64,000 nt of DNA from Aeriscardovia sp. (GTDB taxonomy: Bacteria; Actinomycetota; Actinomycetes; Actinomycetales; Bifidobacteriaceae): NCBI GenBank assembly GCA_017405305.1, contig JAFRAT010000008.1:1-64000 (forward strand), in the 5' to 3' direction. The position numbers and the translations under genes are program-made. Numbering within the stretch: position 1 is the stretch's first letter; every line of letters begins with the position of its first letter. The notes under the pieces were generated by a model. That model was given only the letters and a program-made list of their open reading frames with translations. It did no database searches and was not told where the DNA came from. Below, one piece after another: positions 8,288 through 17,757 of this stretch.

Positions 8288-9085
8288 TTCTTCCGCATCG
8301 GCTTCCCATGATCCGCACAATAGCCTGGCGTCCAATTCCCGAGTAATCACCGTTGGACGATTCGCGAATTGGACCTGCAGGAATCGAGCCGCGCGTTTGT
8401 GCGCGGAGAGCGGACGGCGGCGACTCGACCGCCGGCGGTGCCGGAACTCGAGCGCTGGCTGGACGGCCCAGCCATATGAAACCGCCGGCACCCGACCCAT
8501 GTCCGGCCGCGCTCGAAACGCGACATGGAATTCCCTATAGACTCGAAGCGGCAATCCAGATCCGGAGCGCTCCGCCGCAACGGTTGCCGATCACGCCCGG
8601 TTGCTTCGGTGAACGGCGGCGGCGCGTTCTGGCTCGAGGAACAGGCGAATTTCTCCATAAAAATCCAAGGAACCGCGGATCCAGCGTCTTCCGCCATCAT
8701 TGGCGTCAACGGGAAAGCTGCTGGCGCGAGCGCTGGCGATTGGCTTCGATTCCTTTGTCAGCTCCTGATCGTCCACGGCCGGCAGCTTCCTATGGCCGGT
8801 TCCGAATCGGCGCTTCTCGCCGGAAACGCGGATTGCGGGGAGGTGTGCTGCAGCCATATTGCCGTCGTCGTGGAGAGGGCCAGGCAGCGGGACAAAAGGC
8901 ATGGCTGTGGCAAGTTGCCGGAGCCGTGTCGCGCAGCCGTGTGCGTAGGCAGCTCCGGTCTCTTCGCCAGCCTCGCGACACGCCGTGCGGTATGGAAAGT
9001 CTGTGGCGGTTGGCGGATGCCGCTCCGCTGGGACCCGTCGGATGCGCATACTCGGTCCGAGCGGGTAGCGATAGGGGGAAGGGCG
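8288..9085. other. Intergenic stretch before fni
   Basis: Roughly 800 bases without a supportable gene. An open frame from 8525 runs into fni, but its 187 extra residues match no family and precede the real enzyme start at 9086, which has its own ribosome binding site. A T-arm-like sequence near 8375 does not fold into a tRNA. The fni promoter should be here but I could not place it. Confidence 0.4.
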
Positions 9086-10210
9086 ATGAATCCTGGTCAG
9101 AGGATGGCGCAACGCAAGCGCACCCATATCCGTCTGGCGGACGAACAGGCGGCGGCGTCGCGGTCCAACGATTTTGATTTGGTGTCTTTGGTCCGTCCGG
9201 CGCTGCCCGAGACCCGCGTCAACCAGCGCGTCTTGCTCACGGACTTCTTCGGGGCACCGGTGTCGGCCCCGTTTTTCATCAACGCGATGACCGGCGGCAC
9301 GAACGAAGCCACGGCCATCAACGGCGCACTGTGCCGCGTGGCCCGTAAGACCGGAATCGCCATGGCCTTTGGCTCGGCCGACATCGTTTCCAAGGACTTC
9401 TCCCGTCTGGACGGGTTCCTGCAGGCGCGCGCCGAGAACCCGGACGGCCCTGTCCTCGTCAACGTCAACCCGACGACGCCCGTCGAATCCGTGCGGCTGC
9501 TCGTCGACAGGCTCAAGCCAGTCGCTCTCCAGATCCACGTGAACGCCGTGCAGGAAGCCGTCATGCCGGAAGGGGATCGCGACTTCCGTTGGATGGACGG
9601 CATCAAACGCCTGCGCCAGGCCATGCCAGTGCCGGTTGTCGTCAAGGAGGTCGGTTTCGGCTTCGATGTCGCGTCCATCGGCATGTTGGCCCAGGCCGGC
9701 GTCGACGCCGTCGACGTGTCGGGCAAGGGTGGCACTGATTTCGCCGCCATCGAGAACGCCCGGTCTTTGGCCGCCGGCGGCGCGGATTTCTCCTACCTGC
9801 AGGGCATCGGCGCGTCCACGGTCCAGTCGCTGCTGAACGCGCGGCTCGTCACGCAACTGATGCGCGGCCGCGGTTCGACGAGCCGTATGGCCCACGGCGC
9901 CGACGAGCAGGAGGCAACCATGCCGATCGTCATCGCTTCAGGCGGAGTGCGCAACCCGCTGGACGTCCTCAAATGCTTGGCGATGGGCGCACGCTGGGTC
10001 GGCGTCAGCGGCCGGTTCCTCCACATCCTGCTGTCCGACGGGGAAGAGGCGTTGGAACGGGCCATTGAATCCTGGAAGTCGCAGCTGGCCATGCTGCTCG
10101 CCCTGTATGGCGCGAAGCGCTTGCCGGCCGCCGCCCGCATCGACTGGACGCTTGAGCCGCGGCTGGAAAGCTACCTGCGCCAGATGCGCGCGCTCTGCGG
10201 CCTGGAGTGA
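9086..10210 (+). CDS. fni: Type 2 isopentenyl-diphosphate delta-isomerase
   Basis: An FMN- and NADPH-dependent TIM-barrel isomerase that interconverts IPP and DMAPP, completing the mevalonate route. The 374-residue protein contains RKRTHIRLA at the N-terminus, then INAMTGGTNEATAINGAL (substrate and FMN binding), GSADIVSKDF, LQIHVNAVQEAVMPEGDRDF, VVVKEVGFGFD, VDVSGKGGTDF, and IASGGVRNPLDVLKCLAMGARWVGVSGRFL at the phosphate-binding end. The length is slightly above the usual 340-350. ATG 9086 follows AGGGGGAAGGG. It is separated from the other mevalonate genes by the surface-protein gene, so it is a distinct transcription unit. It converges on lexA. Confidence 0.93.
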   Translation: MNPGQRMAQRKRTHIRLADEQAAASRSNDFDLVSLVRPALPETRVNQRVLLTDFFGAPVSAPFFINAMTGGTNEATAINGALCRVARKTGIAMAFGSADIVSKDFSRLDGFLQARAENPDGPVLVNVNPTTPVESVRLLVDRLKPVALQIHVNAVQEAVMPEGDRDFRWMDGIKRLRQAMPVPVVVKEVGFGFDVASIGMLAQAGVDAVDVSGKGGTDFAAIENARSLAAGGADFSYLQGIGASTVQSLLNARLVTQLMRGRGSTSRMAHGADEQEATMPIVIASGGVRNPLDVLKCLAMGARWVGVSGRFLHILLSDGEEALERAIESWKSQLAMLLALYGAKRLPAAARIDWTLEPRLESYLRQMRALCGLE

Positions 10211-10278
10211 CGCGGCGTCTAGGAGCCGCGGCGATGGAACGCCGAGGCGAAACGGAAATGCGCTTGGAACGCCTGATC

Positions 10279-11007
10279 TCAGATTCTCCGCAGCAGCGAC
10301 ACCACCTTGCCCATGACGCGCGCGCGGGTGCCGTCCAGGGGAGCGTAGGAAGCGTTGTGCGGCATGAGCCAGACGTGCCCGTCGCGGCTGCGCTGGAAAG
10401 TCTTCACCGTCGCTTCGCCGTCCAGGAGCGCCGCCACGATGTCGCCGTTCTCCGCTGTGTTCTGCCGGCGCACGACCACGTAGTCGCCGTCGCGGATGGC
10501 GGCGTCGATCATGGAGTCGCCGCGCACCTCCAGCATGAACAGAGAGCCGCCGCCGGTCAGTTGACGGGGCAGACGCATCACGTCGTCGATGTGCTCCTCG
10601 GCCGTGATGGGCGTTCCAGCGGCGATCCGGCCCACGAGCGGAACGGACACGGAGTCGAAGACGGACTGTCGGTCGGCCGGAATCGACGGACAGACGGTTT
10701 CATCCAGCCGCGGCTGCATCGCGCCGAAGATGTCCCTGTTCGGACTGACGTTGCCGTCGATGATCTCGATGGCGCGCCCCTTGCCGGCACCCGCGCGGAT
10801 GTACCCCTTCTTCTCGAGCATGTCTAGCTGGTGCTTGACGGAAGACGTGCTGCTCAGGCCTGTTTCCGCGCCGATTTCGCGGAACGACGGGGCGAAGCCG
10901 TCCTGGTGGATGTGCGTGCGAATGCATTCGAGGATCTTACGCTGCCGGTCGGTAAGCCGGGGGCGCTGGTCCCAGGCGTTGGAAGGAAACGGGGTGTTCG
11001 GCGTCAT
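10279..11007 (-). CDS. lexA: LexA repressor, SOS regulator
   Basis: A 242-residue autocleaving repressor of DNA-damage genes. The N-terminal winged helix (LTDRQRKILECIRTHI, then FAPSFREIGAETGLSS) binds SOS boxes. The C-terminal S24 peptidase domain has the Ala130-Gly131 scission bond in RIAAGTPI, Ser165 in GDSMIDA, and Lys202 in GEATVKTF, the catalytic pair. The start at 11007 has AAGGAG upstream. An operator lies 52 bases upstream of the start, so autoregulation is expected. It is divergent from nrdR, as in many actinobacteria, with about 150 bases between them. Confidence 0.95.
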   Translation of the reverse strand: MTPNTPFPSNAWDQRPRLTDRQRKILECIRTHIHQDGFAPSFREIGAETGLSSTSSVKHQLDMLEKKGYIRAGAGKGRAIEIIDGNVSPNRDIFGAMQPRLDETVCPSIPADRQSVFDSVSVPLVGRIAAGTPITAEEHIDDVMRLPRQLTGGGSLFMLEVRGDSMIDAAIRDGDYVVVRRQNTAENGDIVAALLDGEATVKTFQRSRDGHVWLMPHNASYAPLDGTRARVMGKVVSLLRRI

Positions 11008-11058
11008 GATGCTCCTTCGACGGTGCTTGTCCGAGGATAGCCCGAAAACACCGGGAAA

Positions 11059-11074
11059 TCAAACGGACGTTCGA
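11059..11074. promoter_or_regulatory. LexA operator (SOS box)
   Basis: TCAAACGGACGTTCGA matches the actinobacterial SOS box TCGAAC-N4-GTTCGA with one mismatch. It lies between the divergent lexA and nrdR genes, in position to repress lexA. Confidence 0.8.
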
Positions 11075-11141
11075 TGCCGATCCGGGCGCTGAAACCGTCA
11101 AGATAGTGTGAAGGGAGCGGAATCGCGGCGATGCCCCGGGC

Positions 11142-11147
11142 TATCGT
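11142..11147 (+). promoter_or_regulatory. -10 box abutting nrdR
   Basis: TATCGT at 11142-11147 is followed by seven bases and ATG 11155. No Shine-Dalgarno sequence precedes the ATG, so a leaderless transcript is likely. Confidence 0.4.
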
Positions 11148-11154
11148 TGCCTAT

Positions 11155-11661
11155 ATGCATTGCCCGTTCTGCCAGAATCCCGACACGAAAGTGGTCGACA
11201 CGCGCGAAAGCGACGACGGCAATTCCATCCGCCGCCGCCGCGTGTGCCTGCAGTGCGGGCGCCGTTTCACGACCATCGAATCCACGCAGCTTCTCATCCT
11301 CAAGCGCAACGGCGATCTCGAGCCATTCAGCCGCGACAAGGTCATCAACGGCGTGCGCCGCGCCTGCCAAGGCCGTCACATCGATGACGCCGCCCTGCGC
11401 CAGCTCGGCCGCCAGGTAGAGGAGCGCCTGCGCGCCAGCGGCAGCGCCCAGGTCACCAGCGAACAAGTCGGCATGGCCGTCCTGGAGCCGCTGCGCGACG
11501 TCGACACGATCGCCTACCTGCGTTTCGCCAGCGTCTACCGGAACTTTTCCAGCCTTGACGATTTCGAGGAAGCCGTCGAAGAACTCCGCCGCTGCGCTGC
11601 CGGGAAAACAGGGGGAGCAGGGAAGACGGACGAGACAGACAAGACGCTTCCCGCCCGGTGA
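11155..11661 (+). CDS. nrdR: NrdR, ribonucleotide reductase repressor
   Basis: A 168-residue transcriptional repressor of ribonucleotide reductase genes. The start [18 protein letters not shown] and the later [16 protein letters not shown] form the zinc ribbon (CxxC twice, residues about 3-34). The ATP-cone domain follows from about residue 49 ([22 protein letters not shown]), and it senses ATP/dATP. The extension after residue 145, rich in Gly, Lys and Thr, is not part of the core. ATG 11155 was chosen because the zinc finger begins right after it and a -10 box ends seven bases upstream. An in-frame ATG at 11131 is the alternative. It converges on helD with 45 bases between stops. Confidence 0.95.
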   Translation: MHCPFCQNPDTKVVDTRESDDGNSIRRRRVCLQCGRRFTTIESTQLLILKRNGDLEPFSRDKVINGVRRACQGRHIDDAALRQLGRQVEERLRASGSAQVTSEQVGMAVLEPLRDVDTIAYLRFASVYRNFSSLDDFEEAVEELRRCAAGKTGGAGKTDETDKTLPAR

Positions 11662-11706
11662 ACCGGCGCCGCTCGCCCTGCCCGCGCCGGACCCGTCCCC
11701 GCTCTT

Positions 11707-14004
11707 CTACTCGCTGGTCTGCCCCTGCGCGAGACGCACGGCTTCCGCGTCCTTCGCCGTCTGCATGACGAGGAGCTTCTGCGTCGGGCGAGTCATGGAC
11801 ACATAGATGTCCGCGGCGGCCGACAGGCGGCTCGCGCTGGAAGCTTCGATGGCGCCCGGCTGCGCCAGGAGCACCGCGTCGTACTCCAAACCCTTCGATT
11901 CTTGTGGCGTGACGAGATCCAGCTGGCGCGCCCACGCCGGCTGGGAACGCAGCCGTTCCGCTTCCTTCCCGCCGCAGCCGGCCGCGACAGCCGGCCACAG
12001 CTCCTTTTCCACGCGCGACAGCGTTCCGGCGTCCGCCACGACGGCCACACGGCCCGTGCCGTCGGAGGAAAGGTACTCGCGCGACAGCGCCACCGCGGCG
12101 TCGACGATGAGGGGTATGAGCTCGCCGTCCGGCACGACGCTGGCCGACACGGAATCGGGGGTTTCCCGTGCCGCGGTCGTCGTCGAGACCTTCAGGCCTG
12201 CCGAACGCGCGAACGCGTTGGCCAGCTCCGCCACCTGCTTGGGATTGCGGTAGTCGATCGTCAGCTTGTCGAGCTGCCAGCGGCCGGCGCCGAAGACGGA
12301 ATCCATCGTCGTCGCCCAATCGCGCGTGCCGCCCAGAGCCGAAGTCTGCGCCACGTCGCCCACGATGGTGAAAGAGCGCGAGGGGCAGCGCCTCCTGAGC
12401 ATCCGCCAGTCCATGGCCGTCAGCTCCTGCGCTTCGTCGACGACGATATGGCCGTACGTCCAGGAGCGGTCGCGTGCCGCCTTGTCGATGAGAGAGCCGT
12501 CGTCCGAGCCGCCCTCCATGCTGTCGACGAGCTGGCGAGCGCTGACCATCGACGAGCTGACGCCGTACGTGGCCATCGAGTCCTTGGCGAACTGCTCCGC
12601 CGCGGCAAGCTCGCGTTCGCGGGCTGTCTGGGCGGCGGAGCGCGGGTCGTCGCCGATAAGTTCCATCGCTTCGTCCAGCAGCGGGATGTCGGATGAGGTC
12701 CACGCCGAACCCTTCTGCCGTTCCAGCGCCGCTGCTTCTTCGTCGGACAGCCAAGGCGCGCAGGCGCGCAGGTGCCGTGGCTTGGCCCATAGGTCCTGCA
12801 AAAGCCAGGTGGCCGTCAGCGGCAGCCAGGAGAGGTTCAAGGTCCTCTTGACGACGTCGTCGAGCCGCAAGCTGTCGGAGACGTGGTCCAGCTCGTCGGC
12901 GTCGGGCGCGTAGGGGAGCGCCGCGGCGTAGCGGCGCGTCAGCGCCGAGATCATCGCGTTGACGAAGGTGACGCGCGCGCGGTTGTGCGGCAGATGCGTG
13001 CGGCGCGCGGCGTTCTGGGCGGCGCGGATGTCGTCCGCTTCGATCGGGATGCGGACCGGCCCCATCGGGATGGTCGGCAGGTCCTTGGGAACGCGGACAT
13101 GCAGTTGGACGGCGTTCCTGATGGCGTCCGCCATGCGCGCGTCGCCCTTGAGCTTCGCCGTCAGCGGTGTCTCCGTCCCGGTGGCTTCGAAGCCTGGCAG
13201 CAGCGTGCCGATGGTGCGGCTGAGCACGCCGGTCTCGCCTAGGCTTGGCAGCACCTGCCCGATGTAATGGAGGAAGGAATCGGACGGTCCGACGACGAGC
13301 ACGCCCGAATGCGACAACCGGCGGCGGTGCGTGTACAGCAGGTACGCCGCGCGGTGCAGCGCCACGGCCGTCTTGCCGGTGCCCGGGCCGCCCTGAACGA
13401 TGGTGACCGTGTCGAGCGGCGCGCGGATGACGCGGTCCTGTTCCGCCTGGATCGTCGCTACGATGTCGGCCATCCGGCTGGTGCGGCGCGAAGACAGGGA
13501 CGCCAGGAGCGCGCCCTCGCCGTTCAGCGTGCCCTCCTGCGCCGCCCGGCGCGCCCACGGCGAATCGATGTCGAGCACCTCGTCCTCGATGCCGGCGACG
13601 GTGCGGTACTTCAGCGACAGGTGGCGGCGCAGGACCAAGCCCATGCGGTCCTCGGCGGTCGCTTCGTAGAACGGGCGCGCCGCTTCCGCGCGCCAGTCGG
13701 TGAGCATACGATCATGGTCCTCGCTCGACAGGCCGATGCGGCCGATGTAGCTCGTCTCGCCGGATTCGGAATCTAGCCGGCCGAAGACCAGACGGTCCTC
13801 GACAGCGCGCAGCTGCGTGAGCCGGTCCTCGTACATGGCAGCGAAGGAGTCGCGCTCCGCCTGGTGCGTCGGCGAGCCCTTGCCGCCCTCGGCGCGAACC
13901 CGCGCCAGGCGTTTCCTCGCGATGCCGGAAAGCTCGTCGAGACGCGCGTAGATGGAATCGACTTTTTTCTGTTCGCGGGCGAGCTGGTCAGCGTAGTCGG
14001 TCAT
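11707..14004 (-). CDS. helD: HelD-like superfamily 1 helicase
   Basis: A 765-residue UvrD-type ATPase of the HelD family, which in other Gram-positive bacteria binds RNA polymerase and releases it from stalled complexes. It starts with a coiled-coil region (DQLAREQKKVDSIYARLDEL...). Walker A is IVQGGPGTGKTAVALHRAAYLLY, the Walker B region is HIVVDEAQELTAMDWRML, and TIVGDVAQTS, LTIDYRNPKQVAELA and the C-terminal VSMTRPTQKLLVM are helicase motifs III to VI. The start is ATG 14004, preceded by GGAGGGTCC; longer upstream frames lack support. It is convergent with nrdR and divergent from the dcw cluster. Confidence 0.88.
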   Translation of the reverse strand: MTDYADQLAREQKKVDSIYARLDELSGIARKRLARVRAEGGKGSPTHQAERDSFAAMYEDRLTQLRAVEDRLVFGRLDSESGETSYIGRIGLSSEDHDRMLTDWRAEAARPFYEATAEDRMGLVLRRHLSLKYRTVAGIEDEVLDIDSPWARRAAQEGTLNGEGALLASLSSRRTSRMADIVATIQAEQDRVIRAPLDTVTIVQGGPGTGKTAVALHRAAYLLYTHRRRLSHSGVLVVGPSDSFLHYIGQVLPSLGETGVLSRTIGTLLPGFEATGTETPLTAKLKGDARMADAIRNAVQLHVRVPKDLPTIPMGPVRIPIEADDIRAAQNAARRTHLPHNRARVTFVNAMISALTRRYAAALPYAPDADELDHVSDSLRLDDVVKRTLNLSWLPLTATWLLQDLWAKPRHLRACAPWLSDEEAAALERQKGSAWTSSDIPLLDEAMELIGDDPRSAAQTARERELAAAEQFAKDSMATYGVSSSMVSARQLVDSMEGGSDDGSLIDKAARDRSWTYGHIVVDEAQELTAMDWRMLRRRCPSRSFTIVGDVAQTSALGGTRDWATTMDSVFGAGRWQLDKLTIDYRNPKQVAELANAFARSAGLKVSTTTAARETPDSVSASVVPDGELIPLIVDAAVALSREYLSSDGTGRVAVVADAGTLSRVEKELWPAVAAGCGGKEAERLRSQPAWARQLDLVTPQESKGLEYDAVLLAQPGAIEASSASRLSAAADIYVSMTRPTQKLLVMQTAKDAEAVRLAQGQTSE

Positions 14005-14234
14005 GGACCCTCCATGGGTATCCGCAGGAAAGCGGTGAGAATGCGATGATTTTGCGGGCATCTTATTATAGTCCCGGATCTGCGACAGACCGCGCCGGCC
14101 CGGCCGCCGGACGAGGGAACCGTCCAACCGCCGCGATTCCCAGGACTCATACACCATGTCGAGGTACAGTGAGCGGAAAGAGACGCATGAACACCGGGAC
14201 CGGCCTGCGGCGCGTTCCGCGAATGGAGTGAGAG

Positions 14235-15326
14235 ATGGCGGATGAGAAGGCTTCTGTGGAGGACATCGCTCCAGGGGCCATCGCGCGGGCCGCGGACATC
14301 ACGGACGGCATCGCCGCCCGGATCCACCGGCCAGTCCTCCTCGACGAGTGCGTCGACCTCCTGCTGCCAGCCGGCCGCCGCCCCGACCCCGTCATCGTCG
14401 ACTGCACGCTGGGCCTGGCCGGGCATTCGCTGGCCTTCTGCGAAGCCGCGCCGGCAGCACGCCTCATCGGCATCGACCGCGACAAGGAGGCCCTGGAGCT
14501 GGCCGCGCGCCGGTTGTCGGCCCACGCCGACCGGTTCACGCCCGTCCACGCGTCCTTCGCCCGGTTCGCCGCGGTCCTCGACGAGCTGGGCATCGACGAA
14601 GTCGACGGCGCGTTCCTGGACCTGGGCCTCTCCAGCCTGCAGATCGACGAGAAGGACCGAGGCTTCGCCTATTCCGCCGACGGCCCGCTGGACATGCGCA
14701 TGGACGCCGCCCAGCCGCTGACCGCGGCGGACGTCCTCGCCTCCTACTCCGTAGACGGCCTGACCCGGGTTTTCCGCGACTACGGCCAGGAACGCTGGGC
14801 GCGCCGCATCGCCCAGGCCATCGCCGAGCAACGGCAGCGCGAGCCGCTGGAGCATGCCTCGCAGCTGGTGGACCTCATCGACCGCGCCGTTCCCCGCAGG
14901 AACCGCCCCGCCGGGAACCCGGCCAAGCGCGTGTTCCAGGCTCTGCGCATCGAGGTCAACGGCGAACTCGACGAGCTGCGGTCCGTATTGCCCCAGATCG
15001 CGCTGCGCCTGGCCGTTGGCGGCCGCATCGTCGTCGAGTCGTACCATTCCCTGGAAGACAGGATCACCAAACGTTTCTTCGTGCGCGGCTCCCGCGTGGA
15101 CATGCCCCGCGGCATGCCGCAGATCCCGGAGGGGCTGCGCCCGTACTTCCGCGACGTCTCCCATGGCGCCGTCAAAGCCGGCAAGGACGAGATCGCCGGG
15201 AATCCGCGGTCCGGGTCCGTGCGCCTGCGCGCCGTCGAGCTGACGCTCCCCCTGCCGCCGGCCGTCCGCAACGAGATGCTCCGCGACATCGAGCTCGCCG
15301 AGCAAAGAAAGGAGAAACGCCGATGA
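14235..15326 (+). CDS. rsmH: 16S rRNA (cytosine(1402)-N(4))-methyltransferase
   Basis: RsmH (MraW) adds the N4-methyl group to C1402 of 16S rRNA in the ribosomal P site. The 363-residue protein has HRPVLLDECVDLL, the SAM-binding IVDCTLGLAGHSLAFCEA, GIDRDKEALELA, the signature DGAFLDLGLSSLQIDEKDRGFAYSADGPLDMRMD, and the C-terminal SYHSLEDRITKRFF. A GGAG site precedes ATG 14235. This is the first gene of the dcw cluster. No mraZ precedes it; helD is there instead, on the other strand. The stop overlaps the next start (ATGA). Confidence 0.95.
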   Translation: MADEKASVEDIAPGAIARAADITDGIAARIHRPVLLDECVDLLLPAGRRPDPVIVDCTLGLAGHSLAFCEAAPAARLIGIDRDKEALELAARRLSAHADRFTPVHASFARFAAVLDELGIDEVDGAFLDLGLSSLQIDEKDRGFAYSADGPLDMRMDAAQPLTAADVLASYSVDGLTRVFRDYGQERWARRIAQAIAEQRQREPLEHASQLVDLIDRAVPRRNRPAGNPAKRVFQALRIEVNGELDELRSVLPQIALRLAVGGRIVVESYHSLEDRITKRFFVRGSRVDMPRGMPQIPEGLRPYFRDVSHGAVKAGKDEIAGNPRSGSVRLRAVELTLPLPPAVRNEMLRDIELAEQRKEKRR

Positions 15327-15730
15327 GCGCACAGAGGAAAGGCCGTCCGGAAGGGCGACGGACTTCCGGACAGGGCCGCGGCTTCGGAGCGAGGTTCCTG
15401 GGCGCTGTCGCACGCGTCAGCGCCGGGACCTGGCTCGCCGTTGCCGTCGTCGCGATGGTCCTGTCGCTGGGCGCCTCGCTGCTCCTGCACGTCAAAATGG
15501 ACCAGGATTCCTTCACGATGGCGTCCGTGCAGACCAATATCGGCATGCTCACGCAGGACGTCCAGGACGAACAGACGACCCTCAACAAAGAGGAGTACTC
15601 GCTGCCGCAGAAGGCCGAGCAGATGGGCATGGCCCTGGCCACGAATTCGATCACCATCAATCTGGCGAAGCCGCTGGGAACGCCGATCAACCCCGGCTAC
15701 ACCAACGTCCTGCTGCCGAACCAGACATGA
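15323..15730 (+). CDS. ftsL: FtsL-like division membrane protein
   Basis: A 135-residue bitopic membrane protein in the ftsL position, between rsmH and ftsI. A basic N-terminal 30 residues are followed by one membrane helix (WLAVAVVAMVLSLGASLLL, about 37-55). A short extracytoplasmic part may form a coiled coil (NIGMLTQDVQDEQTTLNKEE). Family sequence identity is always low, so the call rests on position, size and topology. It would form the FtsQ-FtsL-FtsB complex that activates FtsWI. ATG 15323 overlaps the rsmH stop, and an AAGGAG site lies within the rsmH end. Confidence 0.75.
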   Translation: MSAQRKGRPEGRRTSGQGRGFGARFLGAVARVSAGTWLAVAVVAMVLSLGASLLLHVKMDQDSFTMASVQTNIGMLTQDVQDEQTTLNKEEYSLPQKAEQMGMALATNSITINLAKPLGTPINPGYTNVLLPNQT

Positions 15731-15798
15731 TCCGGCGTTCCGCAGGCGTTTTCGAACGACCGATCTGACTGACAAACCCCATCGACGAAAGGGATCCT

Positions 15799-17706
15799 AT
15801 GGCGAGCGCACACGACGACAAGCGCCGCGGCCAGAAGACGGCCCGGCCCGCCGGCCCGGGGAAGAAGCCGCTCGGCTTCTGGGCTGGCCGCCGCGGGGGC
15901 CGCGGGGACACGACGACTTTCAACCGCCGCACGCGCATCCTGGCGGCCATCCTGGCCGCGGCTATCGTCCTGTGCCTCGTCAAGCTCGTCGTCGTCCAGC
16001 TGGTCCATGGCCCGGCCACCGCGCAGGCGGCGGCCGACTCCCGGACCGTCACGGAGATCCTGCCGGCCCGCCGCGGCGAAATCGTCAGTTCGAACGGGGC
16101 GATCCTAGCGCAGAGCGTCGAACGGTATACCATTTTCGGCGACCAGAGGGCGGCGGCCGCTTTCACGCCGATCCCGTGCACCAAGACGAACACGAGCGTG
16201 TGCAACGCAGTCAACGGCCGCTCCGTGCAGGGCACCGGCCCGCAGGCGGTGGCGGAGCTGCTCTCGCCGGTTATCGGCATCAGCGTGCAGACCCTGACCC
16301 AGGAGCTGACCGGCACCAGCGGCTACGTCGTCCTCAAAAAAGACGTCGTAGCCGCCGTGGAGCGCAACATCGAGAAACTCAACATCTCCAGCGTCGTCGG
16401 CGCGACGATGACCACCCAGCGCAGCTATCCGGACCAGAGCGACATGGGCGCGCTCGTGGGCCTCGTCGACTCCGAAGGGAAAGGCGTGGCCGGCGTCGAG
16501 GAAATGGAGAACTCGGTCCTTTCCGGCAAGGACGGCAAGATCACCTACCAGCAAGGCGCTGACGGCGAGAGGATCCCGGGCACGACCACCACGTCCGTGC
16601 CAGCGCAGAACGGCGGCACCGTCACGCTCACCATCAACTCCGACGTGCAGTGGTACGTGGAGAACGCCATCCGCGAGGGCGAGAAGGCCTATAACGCCAA
16701 ATGGGCCATCGGCGTGGTCCAGGACGTGAAGACCGGCGAGCTGCTGGCCGTCGCCGACGGCGACGCCAACGAGCTATCGGCGGAGGAGCGCGGCCCGCGC
16801 GCCTTCACCACCGTGTTCGAACCGGGTTCGCTGGGCAAGCTCATCACCACGGCCGGCCTGCTGACGGATCACGACATCACCACTAGCTCGCGGTTCGAAG
16901 TGCCGCACGATCTCGTCTTCCAGGGCCTGCACTACAAGGACGCCGAGGATCATCCGGTCTCCGACTGGACGATCGCCGGAATCGTGCAGCATTCCTCCAA
17001 CGACGGCATGATCCTGGCCTCCCAGAAAATGTCGCTCCAACAGCGCTACGACTGGATCAAGAAATTCGGCATCGGCGTGCCTGACGGCATCGGCATGCCC
17101 GGCACGTCCGTGGGCCTGCTGCGCCCGTGGCAGGACTGGGAGGGCCGCACCAAGCAGGTCGTCCTCTTCGGCCAGGGCTACGCGGCCAACGCGCTGCAGT
17201 TGACCAACGTCGCGGCGACGCTCGCCAACGGCGGCGTCATGAACGAGCAGAGCCTCATCAAATCCGTGACGGTCAACGGCAAAACCAAGGACATGCTCCA
17301 CCATAAGCAGACGCGCGTCTGCAGCGAGCAGACAGCCGCCGACGTGCTCAACATGATGGCCTCCGTCAACGACCTGTACGCCGGCATGGAGAAGGTCAAC
17401 GGCTACGTGTCCGCCGGCAAATCCGGCACGGCGCAGGTCGCCGACCCGCAGACCGGGCAGCTGACCGACACCGTCGCCGACATGCTCGACGTGTTCCCGT
17501 ACCGCAACCCGCGCTTCGCCGTGTTCGTAGCGTACCTCAACCCGGACAACACCTGGGCCTGCCTCAACGTCGGCGTCACCGCGATGCAGATCGGCGCTTT
17601 CCTGATGCAGAAATACGGCATTCCGGAGTCGACACCGCGCGTCGACGCCATCCCTACCAACTGGGCCGACGAGGACATCCCCGGCGACGGCGTGAACAAG
17701 CAGTGA
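15799..17706 (+). CDS. ftsI: Penicillin-binding protein FtsI (PBP3-type transpeptidase)
   Basis: A septal peptidoglycan transpeptidase of 635 residues. A basic cytoplasmic segment precedes one membrane anchor (ILAAILAAAIVLCLVKLVVVQL, about 50-71). The dimerisation domain begins with ILPARRGEIVSSNGAILA. The transpeptidase active site is visible as Ser344-x-x-Lys347 (SLGK), Ser399-Ser400-Asn401 (SxN) and Lys541-Ser-Gly-Thr (KSGT). All three motifs are intact. ATG 15799 follows AAAGGGA. It pairs with FtsW, encoded further down the cluster. It lies 68 bases after the FtsL-like gene. Confidence 0.94.
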   Translation: MASAHDDKRRGQKTARPAGPGKKPLGFWAGRRGGRGDTTTFNRRTRILAAILAAAIVLCLVKLVVVQLVHGPATAQAAADSRTVTEILPARRGEIVSSNGAILAQSVERYTIFGDQRAAAAFTPIPCTKTNTSVCNAVNGRSVQGTGPQAVAELLSPVIGISVQTLTQELTGTSGYVVLKKDVVAAVERNIEKLNISSVVGATMTTQRSYPDQSDMGALVGLVDSEGKGVAGVEEMENSVLSGKDGKITYQQGADGERIPGTTTTSVPAQNGGTVTLTINSDVQWYVENAIREGEKAYNAKWAIGVVQDVKTGELLAVADGDANELSAEERGPRAFTTVFEPGSLGKLITTAGLLTDHDITTSSRFEVPHDLVFQGLHYKDAEDHPVSDWTIAGIVQHSSNDGMILASQKMSLQQRYDWIKKFGIGVPDGIGMPGTSVGLLRPWQDWEGRTKQVVLFGQGYAANALQLTNVAATLANGGVMNEQSLIKSVTVNGKTKDMLHHKQTRVCSEQTAADVLNMMASVNDLYAGMEKVNGYVSAGKSGTAQVADPQTGQLTDTVADMLDVFPYRNPRFAVFVAYLNPDNTWACLNVGVTAMQIGAFLMQKYGIPESTPRVDAIPTNWADEDIPGDGVNKQ

Positions 17707-17757
17707 CACGCCGGCGACGGCGCGCGGAACCGCGGAAAACGGAAGGAGAGACGCCAG

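Noticed and set aside
8370-8400. tRNA-like T-arm (CGGCTCGATTCCTGCAGG on the - strand)
   Set aside because: The T-stem does not pair and no acceptor or anticodon arm can be formed.
8525-9085. Open frame that would extend fni by 187 residues at its N-terminus
   Set aside because: The extra part matches nothing typical of type 2 isomerases, and the conserved start at 9086 has its own strong ribosome binding site.
11453-13558. 701-residue open frame antisense-shifted within helD
   Set aside because: Arg/Gly/Ala-rich shadow frame typical of high-GC coding DNA. The helD frame has all helicase motifs.
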